Below, in pieces: positions 34,370 to 47,409 of a stretch of 64,000 nt of DNA (position 1 is the stretch's first letter; each line of letters begins with the position of its first letter). The stretch spans positions 59,213,119 to 59,277,118 of the forward strand of contig NC_079507.1 in NCBI RefSeq assembly GCF_030052815.1, given 5' to 3'. This DNA comes from Hevea brasiliensis. Its lineage: Eukaryota; Streptophyta; Magnoliopsida; Malpighiales; Euphorbiaceae. Below the pieces are notes generated by a model. That model was not told where the DNA came from, did not search any database, and was given only the letters and a program-made list of their open reading frames with translations. Position numbers and translations under genes: made by a program.

Positions 34370-34637
34370 CAGCATGTCAAAGAGCAGAGTTGGTTTAACA
34401 AGGTGGAAATGGCAGTGGTCCTCTCTTTGCTTCTAGGCCATTGCCGCTGCCACCAGGTGGAACACTTTAGGAACCATTCATATGAAGAAATTGTATTTGC
34501 TTGCCTTGGTTTCTTTTCAGATCGATGCGTATCAGAAGATATTTCATCCACTACACACAAGGATTCTTTTGGTGATGATACTTCAAGTTCAATGAAGTTT
34601 AAAGCCATTGTTAATAGCCTTCATTCATCCTCTCAGG
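34370..34637 (+). pseudogene. Orphan exon-like coding fragment
   Basis: An open + strand frame with protein-like composition (for example QSWFNKVEMAVVLSLLLG, then NHSYEEIVFACLGFFSDRC). It ends at a strong splice donor, AG|GTAAGT, at 34638. An upstream GC-richer stretch with CTT repeats (34085-34260) could be its leader. No further exon in frame was found downstream. I do not recognise the family. It could be a captured or duplicated gene fragment, or the first exon of a degraded gene. Confidence 0.4.
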
Positions 34638-34659
34638 TAAGTTAGGAGAAAGTCTTTTC

Positions 34660-36300
34660 TATAAGTTAATAATGTGTTCACAAAAGTTAGATCATATGCT
34701 TGGTTTTGTAATTTTTGGGTCATCGGTTGTCTGGTAATCAATTCTAGGACGGCTTTCCTTTCCTTTCCTTTCCTTTCCTTTCTTTTCCTTTCTTCCTAAA
34801 ATTATTTTGGTTACAATTTTGCTTATGGAAATTTTAAAAAGCTAGATTACTTTTTGTTCATGATATACTGCTATTTCTTTTTGTGAATATAATATTATAT
34901 TGTGTTTTTAAAATTTTCAGGTCAATTTTTTAAAATTATTCAAATAAAATTTGTATTGCAAATAGAGTAGTAGATAATGTGTTTGCTAAAAGTTCTAAGT
35001 AAAAAAAAAAATTATAAAATAATTAGAGTTTAAGATTAAAGCTTGTTAATTAATAAAGAGTGCAAAAGAAAACAGGGCTTATTGTTTAATTTTGCGTAAA
35101 TAAAGGGTTTAATTGACTCTAATTAAAGATCAAGAGCTAAACTTCATATTCTCTTATAATTTAGAGACTCAATCAGACTTTTGACCTAATTGGAATAGGT
35201 ATACATATTCTTACAAGTCAATTAATTTAAAATGATATGTTTAAGACAATTGTGTTGATCTTTGATTTTTATTTTTTTTTTAATTTACAGTCAAGACTAA
35301 ATTTTAATTAAAGATACATTCTCTCATACATTCAAGATTATTTTTAAATAGTTTTTAAATATTTTTTTAAAATTAAATTTTAAATTCGTATGTTTAGAAT
35401 AAAAATAATCCAAAACTTTAATAATCTTGAATAATTCTTTAGTCCAACAAGAAGACCATTCAACGAAAAAAAAGCCTACTAAAAGGAGATAGAAATCAAA
35501 GGGTTGAACAAGACCACTCCCAACCAATAAATGTTGAATGTAGTGTTAACCACTGCGTTTTATGTAGAGAACTTAAATTTTATTTTTAAAGAAAATTATC
35601 GTTGAGGGGAATTAATTTTTTATAAATTACAAAATAAATATATAAAAATATCTAATTAAAAGAAAGAAATAAATAAATAAGACCACTTCTAAGGCAGTCA
35701 CGTTAATTAAGCTGAAATCAGAACATATGACCAGGCCAAAGGATGATTAATTAACAACGACACTAGATAAGGTCCAAAGCTATTGATACAGACATGCAGT
35801 TCCAATTAGAAATTAAATTAAACAAAAAAAAAAAAAAGAACTTACTCTATAATAAATGAGTCTATATCTGATACTAGTATCTCCCCTCTTGCATTAATGT
35901 AAGTAAACGTTACAAATCCTTCTCTGCTACCTGCCAGCGGGTGAAACACCATTAAATTCATCATTATCTCAACACCAATATTAAATTATGCAAAATTTTT
36001 TTGATCAAAAGTCAATAACCAATGGCCCAGATTAAATCATGTAAAGGGGAGAGAGGGTACATGAAGGGCAACGAATTTGAGATGTACTAAAGATGGTTTT
36101 TTTTTTTTTTAAATAATTTTTATTGAAAAATCAAGAGGATACAGTAGAAGAATTGGTATGCTTGCAGAGCCCTCAGAGCCTCCGTATAGGCTCCCAATCA
36201 TCATTTCAATATCTGACCTTTGAACCGACAACCAGACTCACCCTCATCCTAATCTCTTTCTTCCTCTCCCATAACTTAAAAACATAAAAGCTGCCGGTTA
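34660..36300. other. Intergenic DNA, AT-rich
   Basis: No gene. A CCTTT-type pentanucleotide repeat lies at about 34752-34790. Confidence 0.65.
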
Positions 36301-36332
36301 TTCTCCTACCACCCTACATCTTCCAATCACAG

Positions 36333-36387
36333 GACACGTGTCGTAGATCGGATGGGTCAGACCCTTTGACTTGACGACCACAGTCAA
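36333..36387 (+). promoter_or_regulatory. G-box and W-box cluster upstream of the HD-Zip II gene
   Basis: A palindromic G-box, GACACGTGTC (36333-36342), is followed by TTGAC at 36366-36370 and 36371-36375 and its complement GTCAA at 36383-36387 (W-box cores). G-boxes bind bHLH and bZIP factors and W-boxes bind WRKY factors. The cluster lies about 80-130 bp upstream of the TATA candidate, a normal promoter distance. Confidence 0.55.
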
Positions 36388-36463
36388 AAACCCTAGCCCA
36401 AGAAAACAAAGGGAACAAAACAAAACCAATCTTTCAATTTTCTTTTTCTTTTCTCTTCCCTGC

Positions 36464-36471
36464 TATATTTA
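36464..36471 (+). promoter_or_regulatory. Candidate TATA box of the HD-Zip II gene
   Basis: TATATTTA about 207 bp before the ATG, followed by a T/C-rich leader with CTT repeats (about 36618-36641). A start site near 36495-36505 would be expected. Confidence 0.5.
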
Positions 36472-36670
36472 TTTGACCTTTATAGCTCACCCCCTTTTTT
36501 TCCTCCTCCGTTTCATATTCTGCTTTGTCTCTCATTTGTTTCCTTTTGTTGATCTTTTTTTAAATATATATATTTTTTTACTTTACCTTTTCCCTTCTAC
36601 AAAATCAGTCTTTTATCTTCTTCTTCTTCTTCTTCTTCTTTCTTGAGCCTAGCTAATAGCTACCTGCTTC

Positions 36671-38581
36671 ATGGCTGTTTCACCCACAAGCTCTTCTAGC
36701 TTGGAGTTGACCATATCCATGCCTGGCTTCTCTTCATCCCCGTCTCTTCCTTCATCTGGTAACCCACAAACGAATTCTCCACAATCTCTCTCTCCTTTTT
36801 TTTGTTTGGTCTTTCAAGGATCTTTCTATGGCTATTAGATTTCATAGATATCCTTTTGGCTCAATAATTTATATATCTGATACTGGATCTCCTATACTTA
36901 TTCTCTTTGCATGTTTTTTTTCCCTCTTTTTAATTTCTTTATAGGGGTTTCTTTGTTTCTTTCCTTCTTTTTTCCCTTTCTAGCTCGTGTGATGGCTTTA
37001 TTGATATATATAGTCTGATCAACAAAATTGATTTGATGCTAAAATACTGCAATTTTGGTGAATACAAACGATCACAACAGGTGAAGGGGGTTATGCAGTG
37101 AGAGATTTGGACATAAACCAAGTACCTTCAGCAGCAGAAGAAGAATGGATCACTGTTGGTATGGATGATGAAGAGGAAAGCACTAATGGAGCCACTCCTC
37201 GCAAAAAGCTCCGTCTTTCCAAGGAACAGTCTCGTCTTCTTGAAGAAAGTTTCAGGCAACACCACACCTTAAACCCAGTAAAAACTCGATCCGACAGACC
37301 CCAACTTTCTTCAAATATATAGATTTAAATAACAGATATAAATATTTATTTTAAATAATCGTGAATTTTTCTTCTGGTGATCACTGCAGAGGCAGAAAGA
37401 GGCATTGGCTATGCAGTTGAGGCTTAGGCCAAGACAAGTTGAGGTGTGGTTTCAAAATCGTAGGGCCAGGTATTATACTAGTCCTTATATATATGTATAT
37501 ATGCTCATCAGGTGACATTAAATTTTGATGGTGGTCTAATATATTATTATCATTTTGTTGGGGGTTAAGAATTTAGGATTAAAGTGAGTGCTAGGGTAGA
37601 TATTAAAGTTGACAGAATATCACAAAAGTATATGGATAATCTGAATCAGATTCTACCCGTATTTATCGTACCTCCATAAAGTAGAAAACGATCTTTCTCA
37701 GTATTAGCTAGGTTTCCTTCGGATATTTTATGCAAAATAACAGTACCCATTATCATTTATTTTCTTAAAGATGCTTTTGGTCATTTTCATGGCCAAAAAT
37801 AATTAAAGAATAATCAGGCATGCACCATGGATGATCAAAGCAAAATACCTGTGCAGGTTTTAAGGAGTTAGCTAGTTTTGGGGGGTCAATACTTTTCGAC
37901 TTGATATATAAAAACTGTATGTGTGGGTTAATGGGTCATTTTCTTTCTTATATTTTACTGTAAAAAAAAAGTTAGAAACAGAAATATTGTTCACATGCCA
38001 GTAAATTAAGGACAAAGTTGACACGAAGTGATGTTCATCACTAAATGATTTTTTGTTTTTTTGTTGTTTTGTATAACTTGGATTTATTGGTTAATTATCA
38101 GGTAAATTTAATTAGTAAGAAAATCTAGCATTATTGATAAACTAATTAGATTTGAACATTTCAAAGGAAGTGATGCTATATAGAAATACCCTATAACCTA
38201 ATTATTATTATTATTATTGCTCTTCCAAAATAACAATAAAATAGGGGATTTGCATATCTTTCTGGTCACTGGCAAGATATCCACGTAATGACATACACTT
38301 GACATATGAAATGGGGAAGTTGAAAAAAATGTTGTTTTTTTTCCCCCATTTATTGCCATAGAAATAGAATAAATAACCTAATTAAGGAAATGACAAATTA
38401 TAGAAATAAATAAAGGATTTCCAGTTCCAGAAAGTGGACACGTGAGGGAACAGGTGGCTCAGCAAAAATATGAACAATAAATGATGAAGTTATTTAATGA
38501 GCTCACCTTTGAGGAACAATATAATTATGGCTCTCTAAATTATCAAGCTAATGATATCACACAACAATTTATATTAACAAG

Positions 38582-38644
<63 letters not shown>

Positions 38645-39665
38645 GATGCATGTGTTTCTTTCTTGGTCTCGTGTGCTCCTCAGATCATAACTCTAATAAG
38701 TGTTTCTTTGACTCATTATTAGTTTGGACTAGCCCATGCATTTATATGATTTATTATTACGTGTAATTTATATATAATATTGTTACATTATTCAAAGAAA
38801 TTAACACTATTCTTTATATTTTTCTTTCATTAATTATAATGTTGATCATTCAAAAGCATAATAGTACCAAAACTTAGTGGAAATTCAATTTCTGAGTTAT
38901 ATCACTAGCATTTAAACCTCTTGAGCACTATGAAAACCCTAATAATTATAACATTAATCAATTAATCAGTTGGAAAAATATATTTTTAAGAATGAAAGGA
39001 GTTATAGCTTGCATAGTAAATTTTACTTAAGCAATAGGGCATTAATTGTTGCTATATATATATTGAAAATGAAATATCTGAACTTTGAAATGAACACATA
39101 CCCTCTCCACCCCCACTGAGAGAGATGGAGAGGTGGGGCAAAGGCTTTATTGCCTGCACTTATAATTATAGCTACCAATACATCTATGGTTGCAATCATT
39201 TGTACTTGGAAAAGGGAAGTTGAAAAATTTATTATTATTTGCATCATTGTACATAATTTTAAAACTATAAATAATAATAATAATAAATAACATTTTTACG
39301 GTCTCTTATATATAATAAACAGGAGCAAGCTTAAGCAGACAGAGATGGAATGCGAGTATTTGAAGAGGTGGTTTGGTTCCCTAACAGAGCAGAACAGAAG
39401 GCTACAAAGGGAAGTAGAGGAGCTTAGGGCAATGAAGGTGGGCCCCCCAACTGTGATATCCCCTCACAGTTGTGAGCCTCTCCCAGCATCCACCCTCACT
39501 ATGTGCCCACGTTGTGAACGTGTCACCACCACCACCTCCCTGGACAAGGGTCCCACCAAAACCACCGCCACTGCTTCCACCGTTGCTACAGCCACAGCCG
39601 CCACCTTGTCTTCTAAAGTTGGAACACAAACCCTGCAATCTCGTCAATCTTCCGCAGCTTGTTAG
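36671..39665 (+). CDS. ATHB17-like: HD-Zip class II homeobox-leucine zipper factor, ATHB17/ATHB18 type
   Basis: Nuclear transcription factor, usually a repressor, that binds CAAT(G/C)ATTG as a dimer. Exons: 36671-36758, 37081-37277, 37390-37469, 39323-39665, with GT-AG introns, giving 235 residues. The N-terminus has an EAR-like LELTI (residues 11-15). The homeodomain spans about 70-126, with recognition helix WFQNRRAR (115-122). The zipper follows at once, with Leu at 135, 142, 149 and 156. The class II C-terminal motif is CPRCERV (183-189) rather than the common CPSCE; Arg in this motif plus the short N-terminus and LELTIS/GFSSSP start match my memory of ATHB17/18. The tail is Thr/Ala-rich. 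The third intron (1853 bp) holds a long TA repeat and a second G-box-like CACGTG (about 38439). The start ATG is the only one that yields the EAR-type N-terminus. Confidence 0.95.
38583..38640. repeat. TA dinucleotide microsatellite in HD-Zip intron 3
   Basis: 29 uninterrupted TA units. It should be highly polymorphic and may form cruciform DNA. Confidence 0.97.
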
Positions 39666-42600
39666 TCTCTGCTCTAGTCAATGATTAATTTACTTGGAAA
39701 GAAGAAAATAGGTCAAGAGGAATGTTCATAATAGTTTACACCCAGGAAAAAGAAATGTATGCATGGGATAGATACTGTATACTCGTATCTACATGGTATC
39801 TAATCTACATATGGATAATTTACTTGCTAGCAATTTCTCTTTTTTTTTTTTAAATTCAATTATTTTATTGCTTGAGCTATGCGTACATATAATTAATCAG
39901 TTAATTGGTTATGTTAATGAATGAAGATTGCCATCGGAATTAATTGAAGATATAAGAAACTTCATCAAAATTTCAAAATTTCCACAATGTGAAAATGCAA
40001 TGGTCTTCTTGCTTAAACTACAAGTTCTACACGTTTTTAGTATACGTAGTGAATAGTCTTTGTGGAATTCAACCCCTTTTGCCTTATAACACCTAACACA
40101 TGCACATCTTAATTAATTATGACACAAGGTCAAGCAAGCTTGAATATTGTATGCACGTTACGAAAACATTCCTCCATATATATATATTCTTAAATAAATT
40201 AAATGTATTTATGTTTTGGGTTAGATATTAATCAATGGTTATTAATGGTTTATTTTGCAGTATAACTTTGTGTGAGAGAGAATCTGAGTTTAAGTAATCT
40301 CTTTCTCTCTCTCTCTATATATATATATAATAAAATAAAATAAAATAATTGTCCTTGAAAAAATTGGGGCTACAAGTTAAGTTTTCTATTTGCTTTATTT
40401 TTTTCGTTCATTTTAAAATTTTATATTACTTTTTTTTTAATTTAATTTCGGTAACTTAATTAGTTCTACTGGAGTAAAAATTTAATAATCAATATATCTA
40501 CTCAGTAGTATTAGTCTAATATTAGAGTTCAATTCTATAGACTGCTCTCTAAGAGTTATAACTCTAAATGCACTAAGTTAATATAGCAACCAAAGAATGT
40601 GTCATTAATTAATATATGTTTTTTTAAGAAAATAACAATAATAATAATGATAATAATCGATATATTGTAAAATTTTCGATTATTTATATTGGTGTCACGT
40701 GTCTTTAAGAGAGAGGTCGTATTATAAGGTATCATTACAAAAATACTGTATAATAGTATAATACCTTAAATACGATATGGACTGCATAAAATTCATTTAA
40801 CTATTTAGCACCCTCTCAAGTCTATAATTCGCAATAAAGAATCTTAATTAGGCATCTTACGAGCCCTCCATGCTCGAAGTGGACTACTATCTCTCGGATA
40901 GCTCCTAACCTACGTAATATCCACTTGGTAGCCATAGCCTTAAACATTCCAAATATGTGAAAATTATACATGCACCCCTGAATTCATTTATTTCCTTATT
41001 TTCAGTAATTCCACTCCATCCACTTGTCCTTCATTCGAATATAAGATTTATTAAAAGTTTTTTTTTTTAATTTAAATTTAATTAAATTTATCCTCGACAC
41101 CTTTAGACATCTAATAACAAAAATAACAAGTTTTTACTATCAGCAGGATTGGTCCACGCACTAAATTTGCAGCTGACTTTTTTGGTAATGGGCATGGCCA
41201 AGGCTTTGCTTTATGAAATAGGCTGCTCCCAATTTGAGGGCCCTTCCACTTCATGTTTTGTGGTATCCAAATCTCTTCAGAGATATTATTACAGGATAAG
41301 ATTTTACTATCACAAATGCAATCTAACACTAATATTTCAAACCAAAAGTAGCCCTCTAAATTTCTTTCAAATAATCAATCTTTTTTTTTTTTCTTTTTCT
41401 TTTTCCAGTTTTCGATTTTCTGTTCTGATCATTGGTTCCTTATGGCTATGGCTATGGCTATGGGTGCCAACTATCCTACACTTCTCCAAGTTTTAAATAA
41501 AACTTGAAACGATGGGCCTTCAGATCCACGTGAACCCCTACCTCAAGCCCAATTTGCCAGCAAGGCTACGCTTGCCCCCAAGACCGTAATTTCTTTGCTC
41601 CTCTCAACAATGGCAGGGGGTTATGCCCAAGGGTACTGACCAGGATATGTTAAAAAAAAAAAAATTTATTAAAATATTACAACTTTAAAAATATTTTATT
41701 TTCTAGCACTTTATTATTGAGAGATAATTATAGAGGTGAATTTATATTTATACAAGTGAAGGAAGTATTGCTCTAATATCTAGAGATAATAGAAAACTGT
41801 TTTAAATGATTTTTGGTTGTGATTTATATAATGGGTATAATTTTGTCTCGATATTCGAACATGAAATATTCTCATCATTCACTGAGCAGTCTTCTCCAGG
41901 AACATTGTATCAGTAAAATTTTGTCTATGGAAGCACATCAAGAAGCTTCGTTTTGTCTGCAAATGTTTTGTTTCCAAGAAATGTTGACAATGTCCAAGAA
42001 CGCTAGAGATTCATGGAGTGTCCTAACTTAAACATTCCTGCAAAATCATGAGCTGGAGATGAGGAGGAGAAAGAAAAAGGCCAAAGATATTGAGGATTGG
42101 ATCAGACAATTCATAATGCAATTCCTTTTTTGGGGCCAACACAGCTAAGAAAGTGCAGGAGAGGTTCTCCCCCTTTCACATAAGCCCAAAGGGACACTCC
42201 TGGATCTTGTACTACTGTCCGAGACAAGGACCTTACCCTACGCACAACTATTGTTATATTTTTGTAGGACATCCAAAATGTAACTTCTTCTGCTTCATCA
42301 TTCATGCCTTTGAAATTAAACCCTTCTTTTCTTTTCTTTGGTATAATTGATTTTCTCACAATCCTGAACGCAATTTCAATTGATTGGTAGATTAAACCCT
42401 TATTTTACTAACTGTCGGGTGTGCTGTAGGCCTATCTAGAAACTATTGCAGCGATGAATGATCTGATTCAATGTCGGTAGAAGAGGGGCTAATCGCAGTT
42501 GGGTTATTATTTAGTCCACACTCACTGAACATTAAGAAGAAATTAGGAGGGAACAAATGGTGCCTCCTGATATAAGACCTGCCATCTTTCTTTTTTTTTT

Positions 42601-42880
42601 TTTTTCTTCATTAGAAGATTCAGCTTTTGGGCCCTTTCAATGGCCGTGACTCGTATTTTCGTATGATTAGTTGGGTGATTAGTCCCACTTAATTAGATTT
42701 ATCTTTCATATTTCATCATTTATGGGTTTAATATGAGGTATCTAAATAAGTTAGCCATTGTCAACCCTATATCTAACTATACTCAATATTATTACTAAAG
42801 TTATCACTAAAATTATAAAAATATTATGCTTAAGTTACAATTGGAACTAAAAAATTGTAATTAACTAGAATAAAGTTTTT
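39666..42880. other. Intergenic DNA downstream of the HD-Zip gene
   Basis: Begins with the 3' UTR of the HD-Zip gene (extent unclear). The rest is AT-rich with poly-T runs. Two GC-richer patches (about 41130-41290 and 41510-41640) look like old repeats but could not be assigned. Confidence 0.55.
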
Positions 42881-42888
42881 ATTCTAAC

Positions 42889-42903
42889 ATTGATCACAAT
42901 ATT
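42889..42903. repeat. 15-bp target-site duplication of SINE-1, left copy
   Basis: ATTGATCACAATATT, identical to 42955-42969. Confidence 0.85.
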
Positions 42904-42954
42904 ATATAGCCGACCCCAAATTTTTGGGATAAATGCTTAGTTGAGTTGAGTTGT
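42904..42954 (+). mobile_element. SINE-1: 5'-truncated Au-like SINE tail
   Basis: 51 bp carrying GCCGACCCCAAA and TTTGGGATAA followed by a TTGAG-type repeat tail, the 3' end signature of Au-type plant SINEs. A perfect 15-bp duplication flanks it, showing retroposition of a heavily truncated copy. Confidence 0.75.
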
Positions 42955-42969
42955 ATTGATCACAATATT

Positions 42970-45200
42970 GACAACTTTAAATATAAACTCCCTCTCAACC
43001 GAACATTTAGAGTAAATATTCACACCCAATTATTAAAGGACCAATGAATTTGTGACATCCAGAGCTTTGTTTTTCAACATAACATTTGTCAAAACATAAA
43101 CTCAACATGTCTCCGAGCCCTCATTAAATATTTTTCCTCTTAACTTACTCACTTCTCAATTCTAATTAGTGGGTGAAATCCAAAGAGATGGGTAGCAAAC
43201 AATATATCAAATCTCTAGCTTGATTTACTTGATTTATCTATTATTTCCTAAAACACAGCACGATAGAAAATTATAATAAGATAGCAGAAGGGTAGTGTTT
43301 TGAGGATGCATGGCAAGTGACACCATCTCAAAAGAATGTTCTTCACATGATGCTTGGCTTTGGAGTTCATTAATAAATTAATTAAGGTGCATTAATTAAA
43401 CAACTCTATGAACACGATACCTACTTTCAATACTTAATTTATTGGTGTTTTAAAAGTTTTATTTTAAGATAATTTTATTTTTTAAGTTTTAATCACGGCT
43501 CAAGTTGAGTCAAAGTTAGTGGCTAATCACATGTGTCAAACGGTGGATTAACTGTCCACATTACTATTGATGTGAATATATGTGATTGATGCCATTGCCA
43601 AGCTTAAGGTGAATCAAATCACATTGTTAAATTAGATTATCCATAATTTAGTTATAATGTCCAGTTCCAGACGGGTTGTTAATATCAAGAAAAGATAAAG
43701 AAAAATAAAGGTGGAATAATTATTAAGGCATTGTTTGGGAATTGAAAAGGAGGGATCACTGAAATTTCATCTTGGTGCGAGGAAAATGTACAAGGCCCAA
43801 TAAAAAGAAGAGGCCATCCCTCAACTTACTTAAGTGGGCTCGTGGGAATGCAAATTCATAGTTAATTTTGAGAAAAAATATATATAACAACGGACCTCAA
43901 TTGCCAGGATCAAAATCTTGAAATTCATGAAGAAGATACTGATGAACAAAAAGATAAATTAGATTATGGTTTCCTTTGAATGATAATAACAAAAATACTA
44001 GTGTTCACATGGAGCGAGATACGTATTTCTAGTTGGGGTTCTAAAAAGATGTTGATTTTGCAGCTAGGAAGCTCAACAAAATAATAAATTGGACACCTAA
44101 AACAATAAATTAAAAAAAAATAAATTTAATAATCATTGAATATTGATTCTCATGATTTGTTTTGCTAGCCAGGCAAACTATATATATTATTCCTATTGGT
44201 GAGATAGGATTCATTATTTTCTATTTATTCAAAGGCTAAATAAATGTATATATATAAATGTCTTTTTGAGAAAGGTCTTGCATATGTTAATTCATGAACT
44301 TTTTGGGTCACAAAAACCCTACCACATAGTCTGGTAAGCTCTCATTAACAACTGCTCATCTCCACCACCAACTTGAACTGTATGGTCCAAGATTCTCTAT
44401 TAAGGTTGCGTTTTTGTGTTAGCCTTTTAGTATCAAAAGATTAACGTGGGGTGGGAAATCGGTACCTTATCTTCCCCAAAAACGGATAAAGTGATCAAGG
44501 ATAACAGAAGAGATCAGGAAATGCTAGCTAGCTAGCTAAATATATAGGAAAAGTTGAGGGTGCTGTGTGGGATATGTGATCATTGTTGAATTGACAACTC
44601 ATCTAATTAATCAAACACATTTCATCTAAGTATCTAAATTGAAATTAGAGTTAATTAATGATCTATGAAATGTAATTATGGAGATAATTTTGGGGCAGAT
44701 GTCGATCATATGTAGCTGGTAGATCAAGTATGGCCATTCTAGTGTACATTAATGAGCTTATGTGTGTTATTGCCTAGGAAAAGGAGACGTGGGGTTGGTG
44801 GGTGGCTCCATGCATGAGACGAGGAATCCTGAGGAGAGTTTTTAGGCATGGAGAGCTGTGTGGTGGGGGTGATACGGTGGTGGTGCGTGAGAGGCCCAAT
44901 AGGCCAACCAGCTGAAGTCTTTTTGCTTCACCCATGCTCAAAAACTATATTTACTATATGCAAACTGCTCAAAACGAGAGCCTTTATATTTTGGTTGCAC
45001 AAAAGGATATATGCTGCATTTCCAATCACTCAAAACTTGGACTAATATGCTTTCTTGCTTTTAACTTTTATTATTCCCTTCACATCTACATAACTACATC
45101 ACTTTTCATGTCAAATTATTAATGAGTTTGTGAATAATTTGGGAGTACTTTTAAATGGTTGAGAGTTTGAATTCAATTCATCATAACTGACGGTATAATT
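42970..45200. other. Intergenic DNA
   Basis: No gene or clear repeat recognised. AT-rich with scattered GC-moderate patches. Confidence 0.55.
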
Positions 45201-45209
45201 ATGTCTTAT

Positions 45210-45339
45210 GATCTCATTTGCTATATATAATGTCACCTATGAAGAGTATGGGAGAGATAATATGTCTAGATAGTGATTTCATTTGTTATATATAATGTTA
45301 CCTATAGAGAGTATGGGAAAGATAATCTATCTAGATAAT
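45210..45339. repeat. 65-bp tandem duplication
   Basis: Two adjacent copies of a 65-bp unit (45210-45274 and 45275-45339), with roughly 85-90% identity by eye. Shared blocks include TATATATAATGT, GAGTATGGGA and TCTAGATA. Confidence 0.85.
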
Positions 45340-46704
45340 GATCGTTTCATTTTAATAAACATTCTCTTCATCCCACAAAAATAAATTTATACTCCTCTTT
45401 TTCATATGTTCCAACTTTTTTTTTAAATATTAGTTTATTTAATAACTTACTAATATGCATTAAAAAAAGTAAAATTTATTAATTTCAAGAATAATTCAAT
45501 AATATATATAAATTATTTAATTTTAATGGAACAATAGAGAGAAGAGTATATTAGGAAAAGACTAAACAAAGTTTATTACTTTAATTATATTAATTATATT
45601 TTCTTAATTTGTGTGTGGGATGAAGGGAGTAATATAGAGAAATTTTAGAATGCAACTACTATATGACCAATTATTTTATTATATCTCTTGATTTTGACGG
45701 ATTTCATGTGAATTCCTTCATAATCAACTCTTAAAATCTATTCATTGTAAAAGTTACGGTTGGTTGCATGATATATATGTAGTGAAATGATAGAAATTTT
45801 ATATATATATTGAAAATAGCACTCGCATATATAGGATAAATTATCTAAGTCTTAAATTAACGTAATAATCATGCTTAAATGTGAGTAATGAAAGGATTAT
45901 TCAAGCAAAAAATGTTTATTATTCAAGAAAAATTGAAATTATATTTAATATTTTTGTTTAATTTAATAATGAAGGCACAATCTGAATGATTGTGAAGGAA
46001 GTGACTGAATTTATTCAAACAAAATATTATAAGAAAGAGAACAGGGCTATGAATCCTCATTGTGTACCAATAGATAAAAAAGAAAAAGGCTTCAACACAA
46101 ACAAGCTATAATAACAATCCAAATTTGCTATGTGATTAGATTGTGGTTAGGTTTGTAGATAATATCCATATAGATACTCATATGTAGACATGAAAAAAAG
46201 AAGCAGCTTTTTGAAGAAAAATTGAAGTGATGTTCTTTAATTTTACAACATCGTAGAATCATACACATATGGCATCTGCTAGCAACAATGGAAAGGAGAC
46301 AATAAATATGAAATCTAATCTAAATCCAACGAAGAATCTATTATTACCATAATGAGATACTTATAAAATTTCTGGCACACACACTTGCAAGAACACTTTT
46401 TTTCCCCATGAACTCAGCAATAATATAATTAGGTAATTGAAATAGCAATTATTTCAAGAACCTCCCATGGCATGACCGTAATTATAATATATGTAGACAC
46501 CATAAGTACTTGGGTAGAAGCAATGCTCATTGACATTTATTTTGAAATCATTTTAGTTCTTTATTTCTTGTTTAATGGGCAAATTTTAAGGGCCCTGTAA
46601 ATTAAGGAGATGGGGTTCTGGCGTTTTGAGTCTGCAAGTCTTTCTAGTTACAGATGTGCAAGTGTGTGGTGACCCTTGTAAAAGCTTGCATGTGCATGTG
46701 ACTC

Positions 46705-46780
46705 CCACGTGTCAGGCTTATGGCTTTTCTTCCCCACAAATTTTGGGTCATTTTCGGGTACATGTGGACCCCAATCATTG
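46705..46780. promoter_or_regulatory. G-box plus HD-Zip II consensus site in the gap between the two genes
   Basis: CCACGTGTC at 46705-46713 and CAATCATTG at 46772-46780. The latter is an exact match to the CAAT(G/C)ATTG site of HD-Zip II proteins. The location is 7 kb upstream of the PIN gene and 7 kb downstream of the HD-Zip II gene. Chance occurrence of a 9-mer in 64 kb is not small, so the call is tentative. Confidence 0.3.
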
Positions 46781-47409
46781 GATAGAAACCTTTCGATTCC
46801 TTTAGTTTTGTTTGATGGGCTTAAAGGGTCAGACACTCTTTTGAAGCCAGTGAAGCATCTTATGTACACATATTATATCATCGGGCATAAATCTAAAGCA
46901 TTGGTCACAGCAACTCTCTCGCACGCTATCAAGCATATACTTAGGGCGTACATTATTATTCGGTTTCAGTCGAATCCAACTAAACTGCCTGATTTTAATA
47001 ATTTGGTTTAGTTGTTGATTTTACAGTTTTTAAAATTAATTAATTTATTTAATTGATTCAATTATCAAAATTTAAAAAAATAATCAAATTGATTTAGTTA
47101 ATACTGTGCCCTTTTTATATTGTCTTCTCTCCAAACGAAACACCTACTGCCCTAGCCCCTTCTTCTTTGTCTCTTTCTTTTTCTTTTATCAGAAAGATGT
47201 TACTATCATTCATGAGGAAAGCAAATGCAGCCTATCCTTGTACAACAGATCCACTAATTAATTAGGGGGATTAGCAGTCCGTCCCACAGCAAGGCAGCCT
47301 AATTGGATACTCCTAGCTACGCAATTTGTATATTTATTAGCATTTTTACCCATAAAAATACAAGAGATAGAAGAATAAGCTAGCAAAGACTTTGATATTA
47401 TAAATAATA

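Noticed and set aside
36371..36646. 91-codon frame before the HD-Zip start
   Set aside because: It starts at TTG, is poly-Phe/Leu from a T/C-rich leader, and lies where a 5' UTR is expected.
39402..39684. Open frames on both strands over HD-Zip exon 4
   Set aside because: They are shadows of the Thr/Ala/Pro-codon-rich tail of the homeobox gene.
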